The notes under the pieces were generated by a model. The model was not told where the DNA came from, made no database searches, and saw only the letters and a list, made by a program, of their open reading frames with translations. Of a stretch of DNA of 64,000 nucleotides, positions 20,760 to 31,361 are shown piece by piece. The stretch is from NCBI GenBank assembly GCA_902596515.1, contig CACJUF010000001.1, forward strand, positions 124,001 through 188,000, read 5' to 3'. The position numbers and the translations under genes are program-made. The DNA is from an uncultured Pelagibacteraceae bacterium (GTDB lineage Bacteria > Pseudomonadota > Alphaproteobacteria > Pelagibacterales > Pelagibacteraceae). Positions within the stretch are counted from its first letter, which is position 1. Every line of letters begins with the position of its first letter.

Positions 20760-21965
20760 TTATAAATATTGTGGATTCAGCTTATTTCTAACAAAAAATA
20801 ATAAGACGGCAGCTAAAGAAATATAAATAAATGATACAAGAGCAACCTGTTCTATTGAAAATCCTGTATCAATTAAAAGACCAAACAATGCAGTGCCAAA
20901 TGCTGTTGAAAAAACCATTAATGCTGTGGTAAGTGCTTTTATAGAGCCAATGTATCTTACACCATAAATTTCTGCCCACGTTGAGGAACCCAGTACGTTT
21001 GCAAGTCCATTTGATATCCCAATTAAGCCTAAAAATAAGAAAGCTGAAAATGAAATGTCAAAATAAATTAAAACTATAGTCGAAATTAACAATGGAATAT
21101 TCATAAAAATAAGTAGTTTTCTGCTAGTAAATTTATCGATCAAAAAACCTGCAACTAGCAAAGTTATTACTGATAAAACTGAATAAACCATAAAAGATTG
21201 GGCAATTACATAAGTGCCCCAGCCTTTAGACTCTGTAATAAAAGATTGGTAAACAAAAACACCTGTTGCAATCCATGGCATAGCTAACATATTCAAACAA
21301 ACGATATAAAATCGATAATCTTTAAGAACTTCAATTCTTTTCCATTGTTTTATTTTTTGATTAAATTCTTCTTGGTTTGTCTCTTCTCTTGACTCAAAGT
21401 TTAAATTTTTTACTAAAATAAAAGAAGTAATTGGAAGAAATATCAAAACTAGTATTGAGATGTATAACCATAAATTTTGCCAAGATGTAATAGTAAGCAA
21501 ATATACAATTAAAACAGGTAATATAAATTCAGCAGTGGAAAGACCGAACCAACTTGTACTTAAAGCTTTTCCTCTAGATTTCGTAAAATATCTAGAGATT
21601 GTTGTTGTTGCTGTATGAGACATCATACCCTGACCTGAGAATCTCATTAAAAAAATTGCAATAAATAAAAAAGTTACCGAAGAAATCTTTGAAAAGAAAA
21701 AACACGAAAAAGATAAAAGTATTGTTACAAAAAATGCAAATTTAAATATATTGATATCATCTATTTTTTTTCCAACCCATATTAATAAAAAACTACTCAA
21801 TAAAGTTGCGGATGCATAAATCGTTCCAAATTGTCCCTGGGTGATAGATAATGCTTCTCGTATACTAGAGTTAAAAAGACCAAGAAAAAAACTCTGTCCA
21901 AAACTAGAAAAAAATGTAAATATGAAACCGAATATAATTACTTTTAAATTTAAACTTTTAAACAT
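20760..21965 (-). CDS. MFS transporter
   Basis: 12-TM pattern, GQFGTIYASATLLSS. Confidence 0.85.
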   Translation of the reverse strand: MFKSLNLKVIIFGFIFTFFSSFGQSFFLGLFNSSIREALSITQGQFGTIYASATLLSSFLLIWVGKKIDDINIFKFAFFVTILLSFSCFFFSKISSVTFLFIAIFLMRFSGQGMMSHTATTTISRYFTKSRGKALSTSWFGLSTAEFILPVLIVYLLTITSWQNLWLYISILVLIFLPITSFILVKNLNFESREETNQEEFNQKIKQWKRIEVLKDYRFYIVCLNMLAMPWIATGVFVYQSFITESKGWGTYVIAQSFMVYSVLSVITLLVAGFLIDKFTSRKLLIFMNIPLLISTIVLIYFDISFSAFLFLGLIGISNGLANVLGSSTWAEIYGVRYIGSIKALTTALMVFSTAFGTALFGLLIDTGFSIEQVALVSFIYISLAAVLLFFVRNKLNPQYL

Positions 21966-21976
21966 ATTAATTAATT

Positions 21977-22846
21977 ATGAGCTGTAATGTTGCTTTCATA
22001 GGTCTTGGTGTCATGGGTTATCCAATGGCAGGTTATATATCAAAAGGTGGACACAATGTAACTGTTTTTAACAGAACAAAATCCAAAGCTGAAAAATGGA
22101 TTAAAGAATACAAAGGGAATATTGCTGATACTCCGGCTGATGCAGCAAAAAATGCTGATTATGTTTTTACATGTGTTGGTAATGATGATGACTTATCAGA
22201 AGTAACAATTGGAAAAAAAGGTATTTATAATACTATTAAAAAAGGTGCTGTGCATATCGATAACACAACTGCATCAGCCTCAATAGCAAGAAAACTTTAT
22301 AAAAGTTCTAAGGCTCATGGATGGGGATTTTTGGATGCGCCAGTGTCAGGTGGACAAGCTGGTGCCGAAAATGGTGCTTTAACTGTGATGATTGGTGGAG
22401 ATCAAGATGATTTTGAAAAAGCAAAAGATAAAATTGATTGTTATAGTAAGAAAATGAAATTGCTTGGTAAAGCTGGTTCTGGACAATTAGCAAAAATGGT
22501 CAATCAAATTTGTATAGCAGGATTAGTTCAAGGTTTATCTGAGGGAATAAATTTTGGAATAAAAGCTGGGTTAAACATGGAAGATGTTATTGAAGTCATC
22601 TCAAAAGGTGCGGCTCAATCTTGGCAAATGGAAAATAGATACAAAACAATGATTGATGATAAGTTTGATTTTGGTTTTGCAGTTGATTGGATGAGAAAAG
22701 ATTTAAAGATTGCAATGGAAGAAGCTAAAAATAATGGATCATTGTTACCTATCACTGAACTAGTAGATAAATATTATGAAGAAGTGCAAATAATGGGTGG
22801 TAATCGTTGGGATACCTCAAGCTTAATAAAAAGATTTAGAAAGTAA
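21977..22846 (+). CDS. NAD(P)-dependent beta-hydroxyacid dehydrogenase (3-hydroxyisobutyrate dehydrogenase family)
   Basis: FIGLGVMGYPMAGYI, DAPVSGGQAGAENGALTVMIGG, GQLAKMVNQ motifs. Confidence 0.92.
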   Translation: MSCNVAFIGLGVMGYPMAGYISKGGHNVTVFNRTKSKAEKWIKEYKGNIADTPADAAKNADYVFTCVGNDDDLSEVTIGKKGIYNTIKKGAVHIDNTTASASIARKLYKSSKAHGWGFLDAPVSGGQAGAENGALTVMIGGDQDDFEKAKDKIDCYSKKMKLLGKAGSGQLAKMVNQICIAGLVQGLSEGINFGIKAGLNMEDVIEVISKGAAQSWQMENRYKTMIDDKFDFGFAVDWMRKDLKIAMEEAKNNGSLLPITELVDKYYEEVQIMGGNRWDTSSLIKRFRK

Positions 22847-22849
22847 AGT

Positions 22850-23449
22850 ATGCATCCAGCATACTATGAAGATTTTGGGGAAATTCAAAATAAGTATTGG
22901 TCTATGTTAGATGATGCTGTGACCAATAGAGGCTCGCCATTTAGAATTCCAGTTTTTATTTGTGCTCATCAAAACGAAGTTGATGGTAGAATAGTTGTCT
23001 TACGTAAATCAGATAGAAAAAATAATCTGTTACAGTTTCATACTGATTTAAGATCCCCAAAAGTAGATATACTTAAAAAAAATAAGAATGCCTCTTTAGT
23101 TTTCTACGATAAAGAAGAAAAGATACAGTTAAGAGTTAAAGTAGAATGTGAGGTTAATAATCAAAATTCCATAACAGAGGAATCTTGGAAAAAAACTCAA
23201 CATATCAGTAGACGTTGTTATTTAACTGATAGCCCTCCTGGAACTTCATCAGAAAATCCAACTTCTGGAATGATATCTAAATTAGAAGATTTTGATTACA
23301 CTATGGAACAAAGTGAAGAAGGTTATAAAAATTTTACAGTTATAAAATGTAAAATTAAATCCATTGAGTGGCTATATCTTGCAGCTAAAGGTCACCGAAG
23401 AGCAAAATTTAATTTGGAAACTAATAAAAATGAATGGTTAATTCCATAA
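22850..23449 (+). CDS. Pyridoxamine 5'-phosphate oxidase-like flavin protein
   Basis: FHTDLRSPKVDIL, LRVKVECEV, IEWLYLAAKGHRRAKF pattern. Confidence 0.78.
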   Translation: MHPAYYEDFGEIQNKYWSMLDDAVTNRGSPFRIPVFICAHQNEVDGRIVVLRKSDRKNNLLQFHTDLRSPKVDILKKNKNASLVFYDKEEKIQLRVKVECEVNNQNSITEESWKKTQHISRRCYLTDSPPGTSSENPTSGMISKLEDFDYTMEQSEEGYKNFTVIKCKIKSIEWLYLAAKGHRRAKFNLETNKNEWLIP

Positions 23450-23454
23450 ATGCG

Positions 23455-23715
23455 ATGATAGATTTTATTATAAAATATATTGGTTTTTTCGCAGCTTTTT
23501 GTACTACATTCGCTTTTTTACCCCAAGCTATAAAAGTTTATCAAACTAAAAGTACAAAAGATATTTCTCTTTATATGTTTTTAATATTTACAATTGGAGT
23601 TTTGTCTTGGCTTATATATGGATTAATAATAAAGGACTTACCAGTAATTTTAGCTAATGCTGTAACACTAATTTTAAGTTTTTTTATATTGATTTACAAA
23701 TTAAGATTTAAGTAA
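23455..23715 (+). CDS. SemiSWEET/PQ-loop family transporter
   Basis: FLPQAIKVYQTKSTKDISLYMFLIFTIGVLSWLIYG; 3 TM; start taken at MIDFIIK. Confidence 0.88.
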   Translation: MIDFIIKYIGFFAAFCTTFAFLPQAIKVYQTKSTKDISLYMFLIFTIGVLSWLIYGLIIKDLPVILANAVTLILSFFILIYKLRFK

Positions 23716-23738
23716 TCAGAAAATTTTAAAAATATTTT

Positions 23739-24368
23739 TTATAAGAAATTAAAAATACTTTTTTTTATTGTTTCAGCAATAATCAATACTCCTTTTTCAT
23801 TAGGGTGTAATCCATCATCCTGATTAAAATTTGGGTTAAGAGCAACACCTTTTAATAAAAATGGAATTAATTCTATTTCAAATTTTTTTGATAAATCAGG
23901 ATAAATTTTATCAAATTCTTTTTTATAACTTAATCCATTTGTAGGTGAAGCAACCATACCTGCAAGAATTACCTTAATGTTATTATCTAGTATAATGTTA
24001 ATAATCTTGTCTAAATTTTGCTTTGTTTGATTTGGGTTAATTCTTCTTAACATGTCATTTGCTCCAAGACCAATAATTATCAAATCATAACTTTCATCTA
24101 ATAATTCATCTTCTATTCTATTTAAACCATCTAAAGAAGTGTTACCAGAGACACTGCCATTAAAAACTTGAGTTTCATATCCTTCAGATTTTAAACTTTT
24201 TTCTAAAATTACAGATAAATGATCCTTCTCAGGTAGGCCATAACCTGACATAAGGCTGTCACCAAATAATAATACTTTTTCTAATTTAATTTGTGATTTT
24301 TTTTCACCGCAACTTATTAATAAAATTGAAATTAAACTTAGGATAACGATCCCTAAAAGTTTTTTCAT
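23739..24368 (-). CDS. GDSL/SGNH arylesterase, TesA-like, lipoprotein signal
   Basis: LISCGEKKS lipobox, LFGDSLMSGYGL, GANDMLRR, DGLHPNEKG. Confidence 0.87.
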   Translation of the reverse strand: MKKLLGIVILSLISILLISCGEKKSQIKLEKVLLFGDSLMSGYGLPEKDHLSVILEKSLKSEGYETQVFNGSVSGNTSLDGLNRIEDELLDESYDLIIIGLGANDMLRRINPNQTKQNLDKIINIILDNNIKVILAGMVASPTNGLSYKKEFDKIYPDLSKKFEIELIPFLLKGVALNPNFNQDDGLHPNEKGVLIIAETIKKSIFNFL

Positions 24369-24374
24369 AAATTT

Positions 24375-24887
24375 TTAAAAAATTGATTTAGAATATCTTT
24401 TCCAATTATCTTGATAATGTTTTGTATTTTCAATAATAGCTTTTTTTTCATCTTCCGTAATTTCTCTTACAACCTTACCAGGTGAGCCAATTACTAAAGA
24501 GTTGTCTGGAATTTCTTTGTTTTCTGTAATTAATGCTTTTGCTCCAATAAGACAGTTTTTTCCAATCTTTGCGTTATTTAAAATTACTGCTCCAATACCA
24601 ATTAAACTATTATCTCCTATGGTACAGCCGTGAAGCATAACCATATGTCCAACGGTAACATTCTTTCCAACTTTTAGCGGATAACCTGGATCAGTATGTA
24701 AAACACTTCCATCTTGAATATTAGATCCTTCACCAATATGAATATTTTCTACATCACCTCTTAAAGTTGCATTAAACCAAATACTAGAATTTTTTTCTAA
24801 AGTAACATCACCTATTATAGTTGCATTAGGTGCTACCCAATTTTCGCCAGAGTTTTTTGGTTTTTTATCTTTTAAATCGTAAAACAT
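24375..24887 (-). CDS. Gamma-carbonic anhydrase family protein
   Basis: [58 protein letters not shown]. Confidence 0.92.
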   Translation of the reverse strand: MFYDLKDKKPKNSGENWVAPNATIIGDVTLEKNSSIWFNATLRGDVENIHIGEGSNIQDGSVLHTDPGYPLKVGKNVTVGHMVMLHGCTIGDNSLIGIGAVILNNAKIGKNCLIGAKALITENKEIPDNSLVIGSPGKVVREITEDEKKAIIENTKHYQDNWKRYSKSIF

Positions 24888-24907
24888 TATTTATATATTA
24901 TTACATT

Positions 24908-25462
24908 ATGCCCATACAAACTCCAATATGTGATTTTGGTCAAAAAGCTCATGACTTTAAGCTTAAATCAACAGAGGGTAAAATTCTTTCCTTAGCAGAT
25001 ATCAAAGGTGAAAAAGGAACGCTTATTATGTTTATCTGTAATCACTGTCCATATGTTAAAGCAGTAACGAAAGACATTGTTGAGGATTGTAAAAAATTAA
25101 AAGATGTCGGTATCAATTCAGTAGCTATTTGCGCTAATGATGCTGAAAATTATCCTGAAGACTCATTTGAAAATATGATTAAATTTTCAAAAGAAAACCA
25201 ATTTGGTTTCCCTTATTTAGTTGATGAAACTCAAGAAATTGCAAAAACTTATGATGCAGTGTGTACACCAGATTTTTTTGGTTATAATAAAGATTTAGAA
25301 CTTCAATATAGAGGAAGAGTGAGAGAACTAAAAAAATTGGTACCGGTAAGAGATGGGGACAGTGATCTATTAAAAGCAATGATACAAATTGCTGAAACTA
25401 ATAAAGGACCTGAGAACCAAATTCCTAGTGCTGGATGTGGTATTAAGTGGAAAACTAATTAA
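24908..25462 (+). CDS. Thioredoxin-family (AhpC/TSA-like) redox protein
   Basis: FICNHCPYVKAV...TPDFFGYNKDLELQYRGR; start taken at MPIQTPICDFGQ. Confidence 0.87.
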   Translation: MPIQTPICDFGQKAHDFKLKSTEGKILSLADIKGEKGTLIMFICNHCPYVKAVTKDIVEDCKKLKDVGINSVAICANDAENYPEDSFENMIKFSKENQFGFPYLVDETQEIAKTYDAVCTPDFFGYNKDLELQYRGRVRELKKLVPVRDGDSDLLKAMIQIAETNKGPENQIPSAGCGIKWKTN

Positions 25463-26544
25463 TGTTCATTATTGTTACCAGAACTTTCCCGCCAGAATTA
25501 GGTGGAATGCAAAGTTTGATGTGGGGTTTATCTCGTGAGATGTCAAAAAATTTTATGATTAAAGTTTTTGCAGATTATCAGGAAAATCATAAAGATTTTG
25601 ATGAACAAGCTAGTTTTTCAATTGAAAGAGTTGGTGGAATAAAATTTTTAAGAAAAATAAGAAAAGCTCAATTAATAAATGAATTTTTAAAAGAAAATAA
25701 AGTTGAGGGCATCATTGCTGATCACTGGAAGAGTTTAGAATTAATCAAAACTAATAAAAAAAAATATTGTTTAATTCATGGTAAGGAAATCAACCATCCT
25801 AGAGGAAGCTCATTAAATAAAAGAGTTGTAAAAGTTCTTAATAATGTAGAGAAAGTAATTGCGAATTCTGAATACACAAAGAATTTAGCAATAAATAATG
25901 GTGTAGAACAAAATAAAGTTATAGTCATAAACCCTGGGGCTGATCCAATTCAAGAATTAAATAAAAAATCTCTTGAGAAAGTTGAAAGTTTATTAAAAGT
26001 CAAAACACCAAGACTAATTACAGTTTCTAGATTTGATAAAAGAAAAAATCATGAAAAAGTAATTATGGCATTAAGAAATTTAAAACAACTATACCCTGAT
26101 ATTGTTTATATTTGTATTGGTTACGGTGATGAAGAGGAGAACATGAAAAAATTAGTTGAAGAATTAGATCTAACTTCACAAGTAATGTTTTTTAAAGATA
26201 TAAGTTCTGATTTAAAAAATGCTTTAGTAGCTAAATCCAATATCTTTGTCATGCCATCTATAATACATAAAACCTCTGTAGAAGGTTTTGGGATAGCTTA
26301 TGTTGAAGCTGCACAATATGGAGTTCCATCGTTAGGAGGAAAAGATGGTGGTGCATCCGATGCAATTGACCACGATAGAACTGGATTAATTTGTGATGGG
26401 AACAATCTAGATGACATTTATTCATCATTGAATTCAATGATTGAAAATAAAAAATATATTGAATTTGGAAAAAATGCCAAAGAGTATGTTTCAAAATTTC
26501 AATGGGATAAAATCTTTGAAGAATACAAAAAAATTCTTAATTAA
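25462..26544 (+). CDS. Glycosyltransferase family 4
   Basis: FPPELGGMQSLMWGL, VSRFDKRKNHEKVI, EGFGIAYVEAAQYGVPSLGG. Confidence 0.9.
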   Translation: MFIIVTRTFPPELGGMQSLMWGLSREMSKNFMIKVFADYQENHKDFDEQASFSIERVGGIKFLRKIRKAQLINEFLKENKVEGIIADHWKSLELIKTNKKKYCLIHGKEINHPRGSSLNKRVVKVLNNVEKVIANSEYTKNLAINNGVEQNKVIVINPGADPIQELNKKSLEKVESLLKVKTPRLITVSRFDKRKNHEKVIMALRNLKQLYPDIVYICIGYGDEEENMKKLVEELDLTSQVMFFKDISSDLKNALVAKSNIFVMPSIIHKTSVEGFGIAYVEAAQYGVPSLGGKDGGASDAIDHDRTGLICDGNNLDDIYSSLNSMIENKKYIEFGKNAKEYVSKFQWDKIFEEYKKILN

Positions 26545-27482
26545 TTTAAAGAATTAACTAATCTTTCAAAAACTTTTTCTGCACTTAAATTATTTAAGTC
26601 TGTTACTTCAATTGCTTTAAAATTTTCTCTTTCAATGCTAACTTTGTAAGCAGTAGTATGTTTGCCAAATAAAGTTAGCCCTTTAGCTCCAACATGAGCT
26701 GCGATATGAGCAGGTCCTGTATCATTAGCAATAATAAAAGAGCTATCTTTGATCAAAGAAGTTAATTGAGAAATATCAAGCGCTTTTCCATTATCTAATA
26801 AAACTTGAGCATTTATTTCTTTTGCATCATTTATCTCAGATGGGCCCGGAGCTAAAACAATTTTATATTCGTTACCAAATTTATCTAAAATAAGTTTTAT
26901 AAGATCATTATAATAAGGCCATTTCTTAATATGTAAGTGAGGTGAGCAAAAAGGAAATAATAAAATAAATTTATTCAATTTGAAATGGTCTTTGATTTTA
27001 CTGATCTCAGAGCCAGCCCAACTAAAATTAGGATTTAAAGTATGAGATGTTTTTAGTCCTGATGTTTGTAATTGATGATTAAATCTGTCTAAAACAGAAT
27101 GTTTATCAAATTCATTTTTATCTATTACATCTGGCAAAGTAGTAATTGAGCTAGACCATGTTTCTTTTTGTGCTTTAGGAAAAAGAATATTTTTATAAAA
27201 ATTTGTTCTTGAAGAATTTTGAAGGTCGAAAACTTTTGAAAAACTATGTTTCTTAAGATCTCTCATTAAGAAGTATAAGTATATCAGATTATATCTTGGT
27301 AACCTTTTATCTAGAATTACTTCATGAATAAATGGATTTTTTTTAAAAACTTCTAAATAAGCTTTTGTAGTTAGTAAATAAATTCGATCATTTTTATGAT
27401 TTTCAGATATGTCTTGAATTGCACCACTTGCTTGAGCTATATCTCCTAATGATCCGTGTTTAATAATTAAAATATTAGACAT
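26541..27482 (-). CDS. Glycosyltransferase family 9 (heptosyltransferase-like)
   Basis: IIKHGSLGDIAQASGAI, FIIANDTGPAHIAAHVGAKGLTLFG. Confidence 0.9.
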   Translation of the reverse strand: MSNILIIKHGSLGDIAQASGAIQDISENHKNDRIYLLTTKAYLEVFKKNPFIHEVILDKRLPRYNLIYLYFLMRDLKKHSFSKVFDLQNSSRTNFYKNILFPKAQKETWSSSITTLPDVIDKNEFDKHSVLDRFNHQLQTSGLKTSHTLNPNFSWAGSEISKIKDHFKLNKFILLFPFCSPHLHIKKWPYYNDLIKLILDKFGNEYKIVLAPGPSEINDAKEINAQVLLDNGKALDISQLTSLIKDSSFIIANDTGPAHIAAHVGAKGLTLFGKHTTAYKVSIERENFKAIEVTDLNNLSAEKVFERLVNSLN

Positions 27483-27514
27483 ATTTATAACAAGATAGCA
27501 CAGTATTAAATTTT

Positions 27515-27904
27515 ATGAATAAAATTATAGTTGAAGTTTCGATAGGTGAACTTTTAGATAAAATTTCAATTTTAGAAATCAAACAAGGAAAAATTAAAGA
27601 TTCAGAAAAACTAAAATTTATCAATAACGAACACTCTATTCTAAAAAATCAGTTGGATAAGAATGTAAAATCTGATGATAAACTTAATGATCTTTATCAA
27701 TCATTAAAAGAAATAAATTCTAAACTATGGGTTATTGAGGATGATAAAAGACAATGTGAAAAAGATAAAGATTTTGGCGAAAAATTTATTAAACTTTCAA
27801 GAGACGTCCATTTTCTTAATGATGATCGTGCAAAAATAAAATTAGAAATTAATAATCACACCGGTTCAGTTATAAAAGAGATAAAAGAATATACGAGTTA
27901 CTAA
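27515..27904 (+). CDS. DUF6165-like protein
   Basis: IIVEVSIGELLDKISILEIKQGKI...LKEINSKLWVIEDDKR; adjacent to GT9. Confidence 0.7.
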   Translation: MNKIIVEVSIGELLDKISILEIKQGKIKDSEKLKFINNEHSILKNQLDKNVKSDDKLNDLYQSLKEINSKLWVIEDDKRQCEKDKDFGEKFIKLSRDVHFLNDDRAKIKLEINNHTGSVIKEIKEYTSY

Positions 27905-27913
27905 ATAATTCTA

Positions 27914-29065
27914 ATGGCGCTTCATTTTTCAAAAGAGGAGTTTTCTAGCAGAAAAAATAAAGTTTTAAATTCAATGAAAGAGCAAAATATAGATGCTCTT
28001 TTAATGTTTAGACAAGAGTCCATGTATTGGTTAACTGGATATGACACCTTTGGTTATGTTTTTTTTCAGACATTAGTTCTAGATAAAAACGGAAATTTAA
28101 TACTACTCACAAGAGCTCCTGATTTAAGACAAGCTCATAATACATCCAACATAGAAGATATTAGAATATGGGTTGATAAAGATGGATCAAATCCAACCGA
28201 TGATCTTAAAACTATTTTGAATGAATTAAATCTTAAAGGAAAAAATTTAGGAATTGAATATGAAGCTTATGGTTTAACTGGTCGTAATGCTCTTCGATTA
28301 AACAAATCTTTAGAAAATTATTGTTCTATTGAAGATAAATCAGACTTAATAACAAAATTACGAGTTGTAAAATCCAAAGAGGAAATTGTTTATGTTAAAA
28401 AGGCTGCAGAGCTTGCGGATAAAGCTTTAGACGAAGTATGGAAACATGCAAAAGCTGGTGTTAGTGAGTCTAAGATATTAGCAGAAATGAACAGGGTAAT
28501 ATTTGAGGGTGGTGGAGATTATCCTGCAAATGAATTTATAATTGGTTCTGGTAAAAATGCATTGCTTTGTCGTTATCAAGCAGAAAAACAAATTTTAGAT
28601 AAACAAGATCAATTAACTATTGAATGGGCTGGTACTTATAGGCATTACCATTCTGCAATGTTTAGAACTATTCCTATTGGTAAAGCAGATCCTAAACATC
28701 ATAAAATGCATGAAGCATGTGTTGAAGCTCTTAAAAATTGTGAAGGTAAGTTGAAAACTGGAAACAAAATTGGAGAAGTTTTTGATATTCATGCAAAAAC
28801 GTTTGATGACCTTGGTTACAACAAAGCTCGAATGAATGCTTGTGGTTACTCGTTAGGAAATACTTTTTCTCCAAATTGGATGGATTGGCCAATGCTATAC
28901 ACCAACAATCCTTATGTAATTCAGCCAGGAAATATTTTTTTTATGCATATGATATTAATGGACTCAGAAAACCAACTAGCAATGAACTTGGGTGAAACTT
29001 ACTTGGTTACAGAAAATAGTAATGAAAGACTCGGTAAACAAAAATTAGATTTAATAATACTTTAA
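27914..29065 (+). CDS. M24 family (Xaa-Pro peptidase-like) metallohydrolase
   Basis: Creatinase-N domain followed by M24 fold: MYWLTGYDTFGY, LRVVKSKEEIVYVKKAAELAD, YSLGNTFSPNWMDWPMLY. Confidence 0.85.
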   Translation: MALHFSKEEFSSRKNKVLNSMKEQNIDALLMFRQESMYWLTGYDTFGYVFFQTLVLDKNGNLILLTRAPDLRQAHNTSNIEDIRIWVDKDGSNPTDDLKTILNELNLKGKNLGIEYEAYGLTGRNALRLNKSLENYCSIEDKSDLITKLRVVKSKEEIVYVKKAAELADKALDEVWKHAKAGVSESKILAEMNRVIFEGGGDYPANEFIIGSGKNALLCRYQAEKQILDKQDQLTIEWAGTYRHYHSAMFRTIPIGKADPKHHKMHEACVEALKNCEGKLKTGNKIGEVFDIHAKTFDDLGYNKARMNACGYSLGNTFSPNWMDWPMLYTNNPYVIQPGNIFFMHMILMDSENQLAMNLGETYLVTENSNERLGKQKLDLIIL

Positions 29066-29736
29066 TTAAAACTATATTTTTTCTCTAAAAATTTAATCAC
29101 GTTATGAATTATAAAAGTCATAAATAGATAAATTCCACCAGCAACTATAAATACTTCAATTGGTTTAAAAGTTGTTGAAATTATATATTTTGCAACACCT
29201 GTTAGGTCCATTATGGTGACTGTGCTAGCTAAAGAAGTTCCTTTCATCATTAGGATAATTTCGTTTCCATAGGCTGGTAAAGATTGTCTTACAGCTATAG
29301 GTATCTGAATTTTATAAAAGATTACTTTATTAGAAATACCTAAGCTTTTACCTGCCTCTATTATTCCAGGTTTAATTGTTTGAAAAGCTGATCTTAATAT
29401 CTCAGAAGTGTAAGCACCTGTGTTTAAAGCAAAAGCAATAATTGCACACCAATATGGTTCTTTTAAAATTACCCATAAGGCTGTCGATCTTAAATATTCA
29501 ATTTGACCCAATCCAAAATAAATAATGAATATTTGTACTAAAAGAGGTGTGCCCCTAAAAATATATGAATATCCATAAGCAAATCTATTGATTAATATAT
29601 TCTTACTTAATCTTAGAATTGCAAAAAATAATCCAATGAATAATCCTATTATTAAAGAAACTGAAAGAAGTTTTAAAGTTATTACTGCTGCACTTAATAA
29701 TTTAGGGAAACTGTTAGTCATTAATTCAAGATCCAT
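29062..29736 (-). CDS. ABC transporter permease, polar amino acid type (HisM-like)
   Basis: YSYIFRGTPLLVQIFIIYFGL, EILRSAFQTIKPGIIEAGKSLG. Confidence 0.9.
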   Translation of the reverse strand: MDLELMTNSFPKLLSAAVITLKLLSVSLIIGLFIGLFFAILRLSKNILINRFAYGYSYIFRGTPLLVQIFIIYFGLGQIEYLRSTALWVILKEPYWCAIIAFALNTGAYTSEILRSAFQTIKPGIIEAGKSLGISNKVIFYKIQIPIAVRQSLPAYGNEIILMMKGTSLASTVTIMDLTGVAKYIISTTFKPIEVFIVAGGIYLFMTFIIHNVIKFLEKKYSFN

Positions 29737-30428
29737 TAGTACCCCCTACTATATTTGACTTCTAATCTATTGATTAATTTCATGCTTACAAAAGTGAGTA
29801 GTAAATACAAAACTGCAGCAAATGAATAAAAGAATAATGGATCTCTCGTTGATCCAGCAGCAATATAAGATTGTCTCATGATTTCAACTAAACCTGTAAC
29901 TGAAATTAGAGAAGTGTCTTTGAGTGTTATCTGCCAAACATTACTTAGATTTGGAATAGCTAATCTTAATGTTTGAGGTAAAATAATTTTAAAAAATTTT
30001 CCAAATTTATTAAGACCTAATACATTAGCAGCTTCGAACTGGCCTTTATCAATTGATTGTATTGCTCCCCTAAAAACTTCTGTTGAATAAGCACCGGAAA
30101 TTATTCCAATTGCAAATGCACCTGTAATGAAGGCATTTATTTCAATATATTCATTATAACCAAATATTGATGCAACAAACATAACTGCACCAGTTCCACC
30201 AAAAAAGAAAAGGTAAATTACTAATAATTCTGGAACACCTCTTATTATAGTTGTGTATGAATTGGCGATAAAATTTAAAAACTTATTTTTAGATAATTTT
30301 AATGGAGTAAAGATTAATGCAAAAAGAAAACCTATAAACATTGCTGTTATTGAAACAGCTATGGTCATTAGGGTTGCATAAAATAATTCATCACCCCAAC
30401 CAGTATCTCCGAATGCTAGAAGTTCCAT
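29736..30428 (-). CDS. ABC transporter permease, polar amino acid type (HisQ-like)
   Basis: YTTIIRGVPELLVIYLFFFGG, EVFRGAIQSIDKGQFEAANVLGL. Confidence 0.9.
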   Translation of the reverse strand: MELLAFGDTGWGDELFYATLMTIAVSITAMFIGFLFALIFTPLKLSKNKFLNFIANSYTTIIRGVPELLVIYLFFFGGTGAVMFVASIFGYNEYIEINAFITGAFAIGIISGAYSTEVFRGAIQSIDKGQFEAANVLGLNKFGKFFKIILPQTLRLAIPNLSNVWQITLKDTSLISVTGLVEIMRQSYIAAGSTRDPLFFYSFAAVLYLLLTFVSMKLINRLEVKYSRGY

Positions 30429-30435
30429 ACAGATC

Positions 30436-30458
30436 GGCGACTATACATGATAGTCGCC
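30436..30458. repeat. Intergenic inverted repeat between SBP and permease genes
   Basis: ggcgactat-acatg-atagtcgcc, perfect 9-bp arms, 5-nt loop; no following T-run on the minus strand. Confidence 0.8.
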
Positions 30459-30473
30459 AAATCTAAAATTTAA

Positions 30474-31301
30474 TTACATAGAAGCGTCGAAACCAAACCA
30501 CTTAGTAGCAATTCTACTAATGTCTCCGTTTTTTCTCGCTTTATTGATAGCGGCATTAAACTTTTTCAAAAGTTCAGTATCATCTTTTCTAATACCTACT
30601 CCAACACCGTTTCCAAATGCACCACCTGAGAAAGTTGGTCCAGTTAAGACAACTGGCTTACCAGATTTTTCTGCATAATCGCTAAATGCAACAGCAGCAG
30701 CTAATGCAGCATCACATCTTCCTGATGCTAAATCTAGGTTTACTTCGTCTTGCGTTTTATAAGTTCTTACATTTACTTTTCCAACATCACCAGAGTCTAA
30801 AAAGTTTTGGTGAATTGTAGCAGTTTGTACACAAACAGTTTTACCTGCTAATGCAGCAGTAAGTGTTTTAAGATCTTTTTTTGCTGCAGCATTTGGTTTT
30901 GTAAGATTTATCCCAGCAGATGTATCTAAACCTTCTAGACTAGATCCTTTCATGACTGCTAAAGATGCAACCTCATCTGCATATCCTTGAGAAAAGCTAA
31001 TAGCTTTTTGTCTTTCTGCAGTAATTGACATACCTGCCATTATTGCATCAAACTTTCTCATGATTAGAGCTGGAATCATTCCATCCCAATCTTGCTCAAC
31101 TATTACACATTGCTGTCCAATGTATCTACATAGCGTGTAAGCTAATTCAACTTCGAAACCTATTAACTTACCTGCTTCATTTTTTGAGTTCCATGGAGGA
31201 TAAGCACCCTCTGTTCCAATTCTTATTTTATCAGCATAAACATTCCCCATTACCAATAGAGAGAGTAAAACTGAAAAAATAGTCTTCTTGAATATATTCA
31301 T
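30474..31301 (-). CDS. ABC transporter substrate-binding protein, basic/polar amino acid family
   Basis: Signal peptide, IRIGTEGAYPPWN, GFEVELA, DWDGMIPALIMRKFDAIMAGMSITAERQKAISFS. Confidence 0.92.
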   Translation of the reverse strand: MNIFKKTIFSVLLSLLVMGNVYADKIRIGTEGAYPPWNSKNEAGKLIGFEVELAYTLCRYIGQQCVIVEQDWDGMIPALIMRKFDAIMAGMSITAERQKAISFSQGYADEVASLAVMKGSSLEGLDTSAGINLTKPNAAAKKDLKTLTAALAGKTVCVQTATIHQNFLDSGDVGKVNVRTYKTQDEVNLDLASGRCDAALAAAVAFSDYAEKSGKPVVLTGPTFSGGAFGNGVGVGIRKDDTELLKKFNAAINKARKNGDISRIATKWFGFDASM

Positions 31302-31361
31302 TGTTATCTCCTTTAATAAAAAAATAGTATTTCACAGATTGTGGATATTAAAAAGAAAAAA

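Noticed and set aside
22308-22493. Minus-strand His/Gln-rich ORF
   Set aside because: Antisense to the beta-hydroxyacid dehydrogenase; composition artefact
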